DNA of 64,000 nt from the NCBI RefSeq assembly GCF_025566965.1, contig NZ_JAOQJL010000016.1, positions 14,260 to 78,259 on the forward strand, written 5' to 3'. The DNA comes from Blautia_A ammoniilytica. Its GTDB lineage: Bacteria; Bacillota; Clostridia; Lachnospirales; Lachnospiraceae. A model generated the notes under the pieces. It had not been told where the DNA came from, made no database searches, and was given only the letters and a program-made list of their open reading frames with translations. Shown one piece after another: positions 9,336-17,447 of this stretch. The first letter of the stretch is position 1. Each line of letters opens with the position of its first letter. A program made the translations under genes and the position numbers.

Positions 9336-9401
9336 AAACTGATGTTTTTGGGTAAATTATTCTGCAGATAACTGTACTTAGAGATGAGAGGAGAGATTAT
9401 T

Positions 9402-10649
9402 ATGGCCATATTAAGGGCTTTTCGTGCCCTTCGTCCTGTACCGGAGAAGGCGGCAAAGGTGGCTGCACTTCCGTATGATGTGGTGAACCGTGAAGAAGCC
9501 AGGGCGATAGGAAAAGCAAATCCGGATTCCTTTCTGCATGTGGATAGGGCTGAGATGGACCTGCCTCCGGATGTAGATCTGTATGACCCTTCTGTTTATC
9601 AGAAGGCAAAAGAAAACCTGGAAAAAATGGAAGAAACAGGAACTATGATCCAGGATCCTGATCCCTGCTATTATATTTATGAACTGGTTCGTAAAGGCAG
9701 GACCCAGACAGGGATTGCAGGCTGTGCATCCATTGACGACTATATGAATGGTGTAGTGAAAAAGCATGAGCTTACAAGGGAAGATAAGGAACTGGACCGT
9801 ATCCGCCACGTAGATGTGTGTGATGCCAATACAGGCCCTATTTATCTTGCCTGCAGATATACACAGCAGCTTCTTTCTCTGATGGAACAATGGAAAGAAT
9901 CCCACAAGGCAGTTTATGATTTTGCGGCAGAGGATGAAGTGATCCACAGGGTGTGGGTGATTGATGATGAGGATACCATCCGGAAGATTTCACAGGAGTT
10001 TGGTGATATCCCTGCCTTTTATATTGCAGATGGCCATCACAGGGCTGCATCTGCTGTGAAGGTAGGGCAGAAGAGAAGACAGGAGCATCCAGACTATACA
10101 GGTGAGGAAGAATTTAACTTTTTCCTTTCTGTTGTTTTTCCCTTTGACCAGCTTACCATCCTTCCTTACAACAGGATCGTAAAGGATCTGAATGGTCTGA
10201 CAGAACAGGCATTCCTTGCAAGCCTGAAGTTTAATTTTGAATTAGTGGCTATGCCCGGATTTCCATGTAAGCCTGTGGAGAAGCATTGCATCGGCCTGTA
10301 TATAGGCGGACAGTGGTTCCATTTGAAGGCATGGCCGGATGTATATGAAAAGAAGGATATTGTGGGGCAGTTGGATGTGCAGATCCTTCATGACAAAGTG
10401 CTGGCACCTGTCCTGGGGATCAAAGATGAAAGGCGGGATCCAAGGATACGCTTTGTAGGAGGCAATCGAAGCCTGAAACAGCTGGGAGAACTGGCAAAAG
10501 AAGAAGGTGGGATTGCATTTGCCATGTATCCCACCTCTGTTGAGGATCTGATGCAGATCGCTGATGAGGGTAAGCTGATGCCGCCCAAGTCTACCTGGTT
10601 TGAGCCAAAGCTTCGCAGCGGGATCTTTATCCACAAGCTGAAAGATTAA
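9402..10649 (+). CDS. DUF1015 family protein
   Basis: 415 residues starting MAILRAFRALRPVPE, the typical N-terminus of the DUF1015 family. Recognisable blocks are AALPYDVV, EDKELDRIRHVDV and FYIADGHHRAASA, the last resembling a ParB/Srx-like phosphotransfer loop. The role is unknown, although such proteins often neighbour amino-acid metabolism genes. The ATG at 9402 is preferred over 9384 because AGAGGAGA lies between them at correct spacing. The 3' end overlaps the converging gene by 4 bp. Confidence 0.85.
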   Translation: MAILRAFRALRPVPEKAAKVAALPYDVVNREEARAIGKANPDSFLHVDRAEMDLPPDVDLYDPSVYQKAKENLEKMEETGTMIQDPDPCYYIYELVRKGRTQTGIAGCASIDDYMNGVVKKHELTREDKELDRIRHVDVCDANTGPIYLACRYTQQLLSLMEQWKESHKAVYDFAAEDEVIHRVWVIDDEDTIRKISQEFGDIPAFYIADGHHRAASAVKVGQKRRQEHPDYTGEEEFNFFLSVVFPFDQLTILPYNRIVKDLNGLTEQAFLASLKFNFELVAMPGFPCKPVEKHCIGLYIGGQWFHLKAWPDVYEKKDIVGQLDVQILHDKVLAPVLGIKDERRDPRIRFVGGNRSLKQLGELAKEEGGIAFAMYPTSVEDLMQIADEGKLMPPKSTWFEPKLRSGIFIHKLKD

Positions 10650-11167
10650 AGCTCTACCAAATGTCCGGACTCTTTATCATAGCGGCAGTATTTGCCGTTG
10701 CCGGAGATGAAAGGCTGGTATGTATTGGTCTTAACGTCCTTCAGATATACGATCCCTGTAGAGATCATATGCACCAGGGAGAACCGCTCGCTTAGGGAGG
10801 AGATCCACTCATAAGTCTTGTTGTGAGAAGAGTCTGCCATGACCAGATTATAGCCTCCATCGCAGGGCTCCAGTGAAAAATACACTTTTTCTGCATGGGC
10901 CGGGTCGTCAAAAACCTGGCTCAGGATATAAGAAGAAAAATGGTCCTTTACAAAATTATAAAAGCTGTCCATGGTATATGTGATCCCGGATACTTCATCT
11001 GTGATCCTGTCACCACGTTCCAGACGGGTTCGGATTACTTTTAGGACTTCAATAGTCGAATTGATGAATGAGATACCGGTATAGTCCAGGCTGTTGAGAA
11101 GTTCTTCGATCAGCTGTCTGGATAATATATTAGAGCGGACTGCTTCTTCGTACATTTCCTGATTCAT
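10646..11167 (-). CDS. Hypothetical protein, 173 residues
   Basis: I do not recognise this family. The protein is soluble, with no signal peptide or membrane segment. The N-terminal half is helical and acidic (LIEELLNSLDY), and the C-terminal half looks beta-rich, with several aromatic residues. It has its own AAGGAGG site before ATG 11167 and converges on the DUF1015 gene with a 4-bp overlap, so it is a separate transcription unit. Codon use matches the neighbours, and the uninterrupted frame supports a real gene. Confidence 0.75.
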   Translation of the reverse strand: MNQEMYEEAVRSNILSRQLIEELLNSLDYTGISFINSTIEVLKVIRTRLERGDRITDEVSGITYTMDSFYNFVKDHFSSYILSQVFDDPAHAEKVYFSLEPCDGGYNLVMADSSHNKTYEWISSLSERFSLVHMISTGIVYLKDVKTNTYQPFISGNGKYCRYDKESGHLVEL

Positions 11168-11242
11168 AATGGCCTCCTTATAGGTTGTTTTTATGATTAC
11201 AGTATAGCTGTTTTGGCAGGGGATTTCAAGGAGGGGAGAGAA

Positions 11243-11425
11243 GTGGAAGAGGAATTTATTTCAGGATTTTGCAGGACCATGAATGGAAGTAATACGGTAT
11301 GCTGTGAATATGAGATCACAGATGGAAAGAAAAAGCTGACATTTATGGACTGTGCTTATAAAAGATGCGTAAACAGCGGCGCCTGTGAAATTTATAAAGA
11401 AGCCTGCGCTCTGGAAGAAAAGTGA
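11243..11425 (+). CDS. Small cysteine-rich hypothetical protein, 60 residues
   Basis: GTG start at 11243, supported by AAGGAGG eight bases upstream; an upstream in-frame TTG has no such site. The ~60 residues carry seven cysteines, arranged as FC, VCC, DC, RC, AC and AC pairs, with a closing YKRCVNSGACEIYKEAC. The spacing suggests metal or Fe-S binding, and there is no signal peptide. It is transcribed alone, between two reverse genes, and is followed by a small GC hairpin with a T tract. Function unknown. Confidence 0.7.
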   Translation: MEEEFISGFCRTMNGSNTVCCEYEITDGKKKLTFMDCAYKRCVNSGACEIYKEACALEEK

Positions 11426-11435
11426 AATCTCTTCC

Positions 11436-11456
11436 AGGCCGCAGGCCTTTTCTTTG
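11436..11456 (+). terminator. Terminator after the Cys-rich small protein
   Basis: AGGCC-GCA-GGCCT hairpin followed by a T-rich tract (TTTTCTTT). Just upstream, the gene's last codons can form a second hairpin (CTGGAAGA with TCTTCCAG). Confidence 0.6.
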
Positions 11457-11461
11457 GAAAA

Positions 11462-12097
11462 TTACTTATTAACATCAATATAGCTGTATAGCGTATATTT
11501 GGAAATGCCAAAATAATTGGCTACCTTATCTCCTGACTTTGTAATAAGAAATGCCCCTGAATCATTTAGGAACTGGATGGCTTTTACTTTGTCATCCTTA
11601 TTCATCAATGCAACTGGCTTGCCTGCAAGTGCTACGGACTCCTCAATCAAGCGATCCAGCAAATCATTCACATTGTGAGAGATCTGCTTTGGCTTTTCTT
11701 CCTTATTCTGTGGGGTGATCAGTGCGTGGAGCGCATTCTCGATCATGGTAAGCTTGGTAATATCATAATTGATCCCAAATACATAATGGAGAGATCCATC
11801 ATCATCACGGATATAGGATGTGCTGCATTTCAGAATCTTGCCGTCACTGGTTTTCATCAGATAACCAGAGTGGTCAGAAGGTTCGCTGCCTTTGCGGTTC
11901 CGGTTGCGAATTACATCAAACACTGCATCTGAAGGCCCGTCCCCAATGCTGCGTCCTGTAACATGGCCGTTTACGATATAAACAATAGAGTGTTCAGGAT
12001 CCTTGGTTTTCAGGTCATGGATCACAACCTCACAGTCAGGCCCGAATTCTGAAGCCAGATCCTGGGCGATTTGTTTTAAGACAGTCAGACGTCCCAT
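11462..12097 (-). CDS. YheO-type PAS/HTH transcriptional regulator
   Basis: 211 residues. The N-terminal YheO-like PAS domain spans about 1-115 (EFGPDCEVVIHDL, DYSGYLMKT-type core, YVFGINYDITK). The C-terminal HTH domain of the DauR/YheO class includes SGDKVANYFGISKYTLYSY as the recognition region. ATG 12097 is chosen because AAAAGGAGGCAG precedes it at ideal spacing; upstream in-frame codons lack a standard start. It is divergent from the dihydropyrimidinase gene, so it may regulate that gene and the purine locus in response to a metabolite bound by the PAS domain; this is inferred. Confidence 0.88.
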   Translation of the reverse strand: MGRLTVLKQIAQDLASEFGPDCEVVIHDLKTKDPEHSIVYIVNGHVTGRSIGDGPSDAVFDVIRNRNRKGSEPSDHSGYLMKTSDGKILKCSTSYIRDDDGSLHYVFGINYDITKLTMIENALHALITPQNKEEKPKQISHNVNDLLDRLIEESVALAGKPVALMNKDDKVKAIQFLNDSGAFLITKSGDKVANYFGISKYTLYSYIDVNK

Positions 12098-12439
12098 AAA
12101 AGCTGCCTCCTTTTCTATAAAATAATGGTAACTGCTTAGTGCCTTTACGGCTGCCAGGCAAATGGTCGCTTGTCCTCCTTGTGTATGCACAGGTGGTCTC
12201 AGACCTGTTGATACTGTAATCATAGTATATCACAGGCGCAAAAAAATAAAAAGGATTTTCACAAAAAAAATGTGGAAAGCTAAAAAAAATTGTAAAATTA
12301 AAGGATATGTATGGAATAATCTGTACAAAAGTGCTATATTGAAGCAAACGGATATGATGCCTTAGGGCAACATGTTCATAATGGGGCCAGTCCCCGGGAC
12401 AGTGGAATCATAAAACCTGAATGATAAGGAGGTATCACC
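12098..12439. promoter_or_regulatory. Divergent intergenic region between the YheO-type regulator and hydA
   Basis: 342 bp without a gene. It is A/T-rich in the centre and contains the imperfect palindrome CAGGTggtctcagACCTG at about 12191-12208, a candidate operator in the regulator's leader. A TATACT -10-like hexamer (reverse strand) lies next to it. On the forward side GATAAGGAGGTATCACC supplies the hydA ribosome site. I cannot pick a confident hydA promoter among several A/T-rich candidates. Confidence 0.45.
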
Positions 12440-13819
12440 ATGAGATATTTACTTAAGAACGGAACGGTTGTGTCAGGAGAAAAGTCAATGAAAGCAGATG
12501 TACTGACAGATGGAGAGAAGATCCTTGCTGTCGGAGAGAAACTTCCGGAAGATGGGGCAAACGTTATAGATGTAACAGGAAAGCTTTTGTTCCCCGGATT
12601 TATTGACGGACATACTCATCTTGACTTGGATGTGGCGGGGACTGTTACAGCGGATGATTTTGAAACTGGTACAAAAGCGGCTCTTCTTGGAGGCACCACC
12701 ATGGTGGTGGATTATGCGTCACAGGATAAAGGCGGCCATACATTAAAAGAAGGTCTGGAAAAATGGCACAAAAAGGCAGACGGTAAATGCTCCTGTGATT
12801 ATTCATTCCATATGTCTATCGTGGAATGGAATGAAGAAACAGAAAAAGAGATCCAGGATATGATCGATGCCGGGATCACCAGCTTTAAGCTGTATATGAC
12901 TTATCCGGCAATGATGGTAGGGGATGGGGATATTTACAAAATCATTAAGAAACTAAATAAAGAAGGATGCTTTGCAGGAGTACACTGCGAGAATGCAGAA
13001 GTGATCGATGCACTGTCCCAGGAAGCAAAGGCAGCAGGCAGACTGGGACCTGAGAATCATCCGTTGGTGCGGCCGGATACTATGGAGGCAGAAGCTGTGC
13101 ACCGTTTGCTGGTAATCGCAGAAGCGGCTGGAGCACCTGTTATGATCGTCCATCTTACAAATCGGAAAGCTTATCAGGAAGTTATGGCAGCCAGGGCAAG
13201 AGGACAGATCGTATATGTGGAAACCTGTCCACATTATCTGCTGCTAGATGATAGTAAGTATTCACTGCCGGATTTTGAAGGAGCCAGATATGTATGTGCC
13301 CCTCCTCTTCGAAAAAAAGAAGATCAGGACTGCTTATGGAAGGCACTGGCAAATGGACAGATCCAGACAGTTGCCACAGATCATTGCAGCTTTACATTGA
13401 AGCAGAGGGCTCTTGGAAAGGATGATTTTACAAAGATCCCAGGAGGGCTTCCGGGAATACAGACAAGAGGAAGCCTGCTGTACACCTATGGAGTACGAAT
13501 GGGAAGGATCAGCCAGGAGCAGATGTGCAGCCTGTTATGTGAAAATCCTGCAAAGCTTTATGGTGTATACCCAAGAAAAGGTGTGCTTGCACCGGGAAGC
13601 GATGCAGATATTGTAATATTTGACCCGGAAAAAGAAAGCAGTATTTCAGCAAAGACACATGCTTGCAATACAGACAATACCCCATTTGAAGGCTTTGCAC
13701 TTCATGGCGATATTGACAGTGTTTTCCTTAGAGGAACCTTATGCGTATCAGGCGGCAGGTTGCTCAGGGAAAAACAGGGAACTTATATCCACAGGGATAA
13801 AAACAGCTTTCAGTTTTAA
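12440..13819 (+). CDS. hydA: Dihydropyrimidinase / hydantoinase-type amidohydrolase
   Basis: 459 residues of the cyclic amidohydrolase family. Metal ligands are His58 and His60 in GFIDGHTHLD, the carboxylated lysine candidate Lys150 in SFKLYMTYP, and Asp314 in ATDHCS. It hydrolyses the ring of dihydropyrimidines, hydantoins or related imides. Homologues (HyuA) accompany ygeX/ygeY/ygeW in purine-degrading gut anaerobes, so the ring may be a purine-derived intermediate; that is inferred from neighbourhood. It is followed by a structured repeat and an XdhC-like gene. Confidence 0.93.
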   Translation: MRYLLKNGTVVSGEKSMKADVLTDGEKILAVGEKLPEDGANVIDVTGKLLFPGFIDGHTHLDLDVAGTVTADDFETGTKAALLGGTTMVVDYASQDKGGHTLKEGLEKWHKKADGKCSCDYSFHMSIVEWNEETEKEIQDMIDAGITSFKLYMTYPAMMVGDGDIYKIIKKLNKEGCFAGVHCENAEVIDALSQEAKAAGRLGPENHPLVRPDTMEAEAVHRLLVIAEAAGAPVMIVHLTNRKAYQEVMAARARGQIVYVETCPHYLLLDDSKYSLPDFEGARYVCAPPLRKKEDQDCLWKALANGQIQTVATDHCSFTLKQRALGKDDFTKIPGGLPGIQTRGSLLYTYGVRMGRISQEQMCSLLCENPAKLYGVYPRKGVLAPGSDADIVIFDPEKESSISAKTHACNTDNTPFEGFALHGDIDSVFLRGTLCVSGGRLLREKQGTYIHRDKNSFQF

Positions 13820-13855
13820 AGGCTTTGCGCTGGCATAATAGCAGATTTTAATCTC

Positions 13856-13906
13856 AGTCGAGAAGACTCCCACCTCTTTCAGGTGGTGAGTAACAGCAGC
13901 TCGACT
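13856..13906. repeat. Structured palindromic element, copy A
   Basis: Outer stem AGTCGAG/CTCGACT encloses an inner hairpin made of CTCCCACCT, loop ctttc, AGGTGG, a bulged T and GAG. It lies between hydA and the XdhC-like gene and ends shortly before ATATAGCCGGAGG, which supplies that gene's ribosome site. The same inner hairpin with the same bulged T recurs at 26965-26987, inside a different outer stem. Confidence 0.75.
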
Positions 13907-13936
13907 TGAAAACACATATAGCCGGAGGCACAGGAA

Positions 13937-14926
13937 ATGTATAGAGAAATATACCATATACTTGAAAAACAGGGAAAACTGAAAACAGTTTTGATCCTGG
14001 ATGGAGAGCATCAGGGACAGAAGGCTTACAGGACGGACCTTGGATGGCAGGGGACGGATCCAAGGTTTGACTGGCACCCTTATGAAGAGGCATTAGATCA
14101 GATAGAGGAAACCGGAATCAAGCAGATCTATGGAGTATCTTTTTTTGTGGAAATCTACATGAAGAATCCAAGACTGATCCTTCTTGGAGCAGGTCATGTA
14201 TCCTGTCCTACAGCAAAGATAGGTAAGATGTTAGGATTCCATGTTACTGTTATGGATGAAAGAGAGGAATTTCTTACAAAAGACAGGTTTCCCGATGCTG
14301 ATGTACTGGTACCGGCTCCTTTTGAAGAACTATCTGCAAGGATCCCGGCATATGCAAATGCTTATTATGTGATCGTTACAAGAGGCCATGCGGGTGACGG
14401 TATCTGTGTTCGGCAGATTCTGGATCGGCCCTATACCTATCTTGGTATGATCGGAAGCAGGACTAAGGTACGGATCACTATGGAGAATCTGGAAAATGAA
14501 GGCTATACCAGGGAACAGCTGGAGTCAGTCCATGCACCCATTGGCCTGCCGCTGGGAGGGCAGATGCCGACAGAGATCGCAGTCAGTATTATGGCGGAGA
14601 TCGTAAAGGTGAAAAACCAGCATTATATGGCATATTGTGATGAGGATGTACAGCATGCAGTGGAAGCCGGCCGAACAGGTGTAATGGTTACTATCATAAG
14701 CAAATCTGGCTCATCTCCCAGAGGAGTGGGAAGCAAAATGCTGGTTGGGGATGATGGAAAGACCTGGGGCAGCATTGGAGGCGGCAGGGTAGAGTATGAG
14801 GCGATCCGGTATTGCACACAAGTTGTTTCTCCTGAATGTGTATCCTATAATCTGTCCAATGCAGAACAGGGAAATCTTGGAATGATCTGCGGCGGTCAGG
14901 TGGATGTGCTGTTTGAAAGGATATGA
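13937..14926 (+). CDS. XdhC/CoxI-family protein with reversed domain order
   Basis: 329 residues. A Rossmann XdhC_C-like domain comes first (LILLGAGHVSCP at about 80-91, then VTVMDEREEF and GMIGSRTK). The CoxI-type domain follows at about 245-329 (VTIISKSGSSPRGVGSKMLV, then GSIGGGRVEYEA). In typical XdhC chaperones the CoxI domain is N-terminal and the Rossmann domain C-terminal, so this protein looks permuted. The family inserts the mature, sulfurated molybdenum cofactor into xanthine dehydrogenase. Its place next to hydA ties it to the xdh locus. Confidence 0.88.
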   Translation: MYREIYHILEKQGKLKTVLILDGEHQGQKAYRTDLGWQGTDPRFDWHPYEEALDQIEETGIKQIYGVSFFVEIYMKNPRLILLGAGHVSCPTAKIGKMLGFHVTVMDEREEFLTKDRFPDADVLVPAPFEELSARIPAYANAYYVIVTRGHAGDGICVRQILDRPYTYLGMIGSRTKVRITMENLENEGYTREQLESVHAPIGLPLGGQMPTEIAVSIMAEIVKVKNQHYMAYCDEDVQHAVEAGRTGVMVTIISKSGSSPRGVGSKMLVGDDGKTWGSIGGGRVEYEAIRYCTQVVSPECVSYNLSNAEQGNLGMICGGQVDVLFERI

Positions 14927-14954
14927 TACTCTAAGAATCTTTTGGGAAAATGGG

Positions 14955-14983
14955 TTGCATATTCTGAAATAATCATGTATATT
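14955..14983 (+). promoter_or_regulatory. Predicted promoter of the SH3-type lipoprotein gene
   Basis: TTGCAT, a 17-bp spacer and TATATT. The -10 overlaps the left arm of the inverted repeat ATATTAGTT/AACTAATAT (14979-15012), which may be an operator or a leader hairpin. Confidence 0.5.
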
Positions 14984-15059
14984 AGTTGTAATACAATTTT
15001 AATAACTAATATGTGAATAATCAGCGCATTCATGCAGCTGAGTCAGGAGGAAATATATT

Positions 15060-15596
15060 ATGAAAAAAACATTATTGGCATTGCTTGTACTGGGAGCCGC
15101 TATTGTGCTTCCAGGATGTGGGTTTGATGATGGAGCCGGTTCAACAGTAACAGTTGTGGAGATCACACCTACTCCGGAGCCAACACCTACTCCAGAGGTG
15201 ACACCTACCCCAGAAGTAACACCTACTCCGGAGCCTGTTATTGTACAGACAGCAAGCGGTGTTAATGTTACCAAGCAGGACGGTGTATATACTACCAATA
15301 CAGAAGTGAACCTTCGTGCAGATGCAAGCACAGATGCAGAGCTTGTTACAGGAGTTGGCGCAGGGGTCCAGCTTACCAGCACTGGTGTATGTGATAATGG
15401 ATGGATCGAAGTGAACTATAATGGACAGACCTTATATGCGTCCGGAGATTATGTGACTGCAGTGGCAGCAGATCCTAATGCAGCAGCGGATCCTAATGCA
15501 GCAGCAGACTCTAATGCAGCAGCAGATCCTAATGCGGCTGTAAGTGACGGTACACAGGCAGATGCAGCTGTATCAGATGGTACTGTGCAGCAATAA
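15060..15596 (+). CDS. SH3-type lipoprotein with Pro/Thr linker and DPNAA repeats
   Basis: 178 residues. Lipoprotein signal peptide with a Lys-rich start and lipobox LPGC (Cys20). A surface linker of TPEP/TPEV repeats follows at about 36-58. The bacterial SH3-like domain at about 75-135 contains VNLRADASTDAELV and YASGDYV. The tail holds four imperfect ADPNAA units and two AVSDGT units. It is probably anchored to the membrane and contacts peptidoglycan; the ligand is unknown. AGGAGG precedes the start. Repeats in linker and tail make length variation likely. Confidence 0.88.
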   Translation: MKKTLLALLVLGAAIVLPGCGFDDGAGSTVTVVEITPTPEPTPTPEVTPTPEVTPTPEPVIVQTASGVNVTKQDGVYTTNTEVNLRADASTDAELVTGVGAGVQLTSTGVCDNGWIEVNYNGQTLYASGDYVTAVAADPNAAADPNAAADSNAAADPNAAVSDGTQADAAVSDGTVQQ

Positions 15597-15630
15597 GACA
15601 GAGCATTACAAAAATAATAATAATAATTGA

Positions 15631-15673
15631 GAAACGAACAGCACAGCCATTTGATGACCGTGCTGTTCGTTTC
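15631..15673. terminator. Shared terminator between lipoprotein gene and luxS
   Basis: A perfect 14-bp stem, GAAACGAACAGCAC paired with GTGCTGTTCGTTTC, around a 15-nt loop. It lies between two converging genes; flanks are only moderately T-rich, so bidirectional function is inferred from placement. Confidence 0.75.
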
Positions 15674-15689
15674 TTGTGTAAATAAAACA

Positions 15690-16169
15690 TTATTTTGGAT
15701 AAACCAGACGATCCGGGCGGATATCGTAAAGCACCTGCTCCAGATATTTCTTTGCCAGATATTTGGCCATGCCAAGATTCATATCCAAATAGTTGCCACA
15801 ATCCCTGGCAGAAGCACCAGGTACTTCTCCTTCAAAATCGCGGATAAATTCAAAGGTTTCAATCATAAGGGGAACAATATCCCTGGATTCGTAGTCTCCA
15901 TTTAAAAGAAGATAATTGCCGGTGCGGCAGCCCATTGGTCCCCAGTAGATCATCTTAGGACCAAATACAGGATGGTTTCTTAAAAAAGTAGCAGCCAGGT
16001 GCTCGATGGTATGAAGTTCAGCAGTGTTCATTACAGGCTCTTCATTAGGGGAAGTCATACGGATATCAAAGGTGGTGATCACGCTGTCACCTGCTTTGTC
16101 TTTCCTGGATACATATACTCCAGGCTGCAATTTGATGTGGTCTATGGTAAAACTGGTTATTTTTTCCAT
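15690..16169 (-). CDS. luxS: S-ribosylhomocysteine lyase LuxS
   Basis: 159 residues, full length. The metal site HTIEHLAATFLRN (His and His of HxxxH) and the later Cys in ARDCGNYLDMNL are both present, as is GCRTG. It cleaves S-ribosylhomocysteine to homocysteine and DPD, the precursor of autoinducer-2. It is a single-gene unit on the reverse strand with its own promoter. No SAM riboswitch is visible upstream. Confidence 0.97.
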   Translation of the reverse strand: MEKITSFTIDHIKLQPGVYVSRKDKAGDSVITTFDIRMTSPNEEPVMNTAELHTIEHLAATFLRNHPVFGPKMIYWGPMGCRTGNYLLLNGDYESRDIVPLMIETFEFIRDFEGEVPGASARDCGNYLDMNLGMAKYLAKKYLEQVLYDIRPDRLVYPK

Positions 16170-16223
16170 GTCAGATCCTCTCTTTCGATTTAAATGATAA
16201 CAGGCTGTACACTGTCTTTTTTA

Positions 16224-16251
16224 ATTTTAACAGAAAAAAACAGTTTTGCAA
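16224..16251 (-). promoter_or_regulatory. Predicted luxS promoter
   Basis: On the reverse strand, TTGCAA, a 16-bp spacer and TAAAAT, about 55 bp upstream of the luxS start. Confidence 0.5.
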
Positions 16252-16329
16252 TATAAAACAGCTGGCAGATAAAAGACCAGATAAAAATCATCTGTAGATA
16301 TAAGCGGCAGATAAAAAGTAACTGCAACA

Positions 16330-16358
16330 TTGACTTTAATGTGACAGAATGCTAAACT
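16330..16358 (+). promoter_or_regulatory. Predicted trpS promoter
   Basis: TTGACT, a 17-bp spacer and TAAACT, only ~32 bp from the trpS start. There is no room for a T-box leader. Upstream, CAGATAAAA recurs three times (16265-16319), which may be a binding-site array. Confidence 0.6.
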
Positions 16359-16390
16359 GACTAGGAATGAAAAAAGAAGGAGAAATCATT

Positions 16391-17395
16391 ATGATCGACG
16401 GAAATAAAGTGTTGTTCAGCGGCATGCAGGCAACAGGAAATCTTACTCTGGGTAATTATCTGGGTGCTCTGAAGAATTGGGTGACTTTATGTGATGAATA
16501 TGAATGCTTTTACAGTGTGGTAGATATGCACTCTATTACCATACGCCAGGATCCGGCAGTGCTCCGCAAAAGAGCCAGGAATCTGCTTACCCTTTATATT
16601 GCTGCAGGACTGGATCCAAAGAAAAATTGCATCTATTATCAATCTCACGTGTCCGGTCATGCAGAACTGGCATGGATCCTGGACTGCTTTACCTATATGG
16701 GAGAATTAAACCGTATGACTCAGTTTAAGGACAAAGCAGCCAAACATGCGGATAATATTAACAGCGGACTTTTTACATATCCGGTACTGATGGCAGCAGA
16801 TATTCTTCTGTATCAGGCAGATGTGGTTCCGGTGGGGATTGACCAGATGCAGCATCTTGAACTTACAAGAAACATTGCAGAGCGTTTTAATAATATTTAC
16901 GGCGATGTATTTACAATTCCGGAAGCGTATATCGGCAAGGTAGGTGCAAAGATCATGAGCCTTCAGGATCCTTCCAAAAAGATGTCCAAATCTGATGAGA
17001 ACCCGAATGGAAGCATTTATCTGATGGATGATCCGGATACTATTATGAGAAAGTGCAAACGTGCAGTTACAGACTCAGAAGGATGCATCCTGTACAGGGA
17101 TGAGCAGCCGGGAATCAAGAATCTGATCGATATTTACAGTGCATGCACAGGTAAAACACCGGATGAAACAGTGAAGGAATTCCAGGGTAAGGGATATGGA
17201 GACTTCAAGCCTGCAGTTGGAGAAGCTGTTGTCAGTGTGCTGAAACCGCTTCAGGATGAGTTCGCCAGACTTTCAAAGGATAAGGCATATATTGATTCTG
17301 TTATCAAGGGAAATGCAGAAAAGGCAAACTATTATGCAACAAAAACTTTGCGTAAGGTTCAGAGAAAAGTAGGCTTTCCTGATCGGATTCGATAA
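16391..17395 (+). CDS. trpS: Tryptophanyl-tRNA synthetase
   Basis: 334 residues of class I TrpRS. The HIGH-equivalent loop lies in TGNLTLGNYLGALKNW, the KMSKS motif is in SKKMSKSDENP, and LMAADILLYQADVVPVG is diagnostic of TrpRS. It charges tRNA-Trp. ATG 16391 is preferred over 16367 because GAAGGAG lies between them at proper distance. The gene is monocistronic, or loosely linked to the downstream cyclophilin. Confidence 0.96.
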   Translation: MIDGNKVLFSGMQATGNLTLGNYLGALKNWVTLCDEYECFYSVVDMHSITIRQDPAVLRKRARNLLTLYIAAGLDPKKNCIYYQSHVSGHAELAWILDCFTYMGELNRMTQFKDKAAKHADNINSGLFTYPVLMAADILLYQADVVPVGIDQMQHLELTRNIAERFNNIYGDVFTIPEAYIGKVGAKIMSLQDPSKKMSKSDENPNGSIYLMDDPDTIMRKCKRAVTDSEGCILYRDEQPGIKNLIDIYSACTGKTPDETVKEFQGKGYGDFKPAVGEAVVSVLKPLQDEFARLSKDKAYIDSVIKGNAEKANYYATKTLRKVQRKVGFPDRIR

Positions 17396-17447
17396 GAGTA
17401 CAAAAAAACAGTCATTATAATATAATAAAAGTAATCTGGGAGGCATA

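Noticed and set aside
16259..16390. T-box leader for trpS
   Set aside because: The predicted promoter is only ~32 bp from the start, and I see no T-box consensus or terminator.
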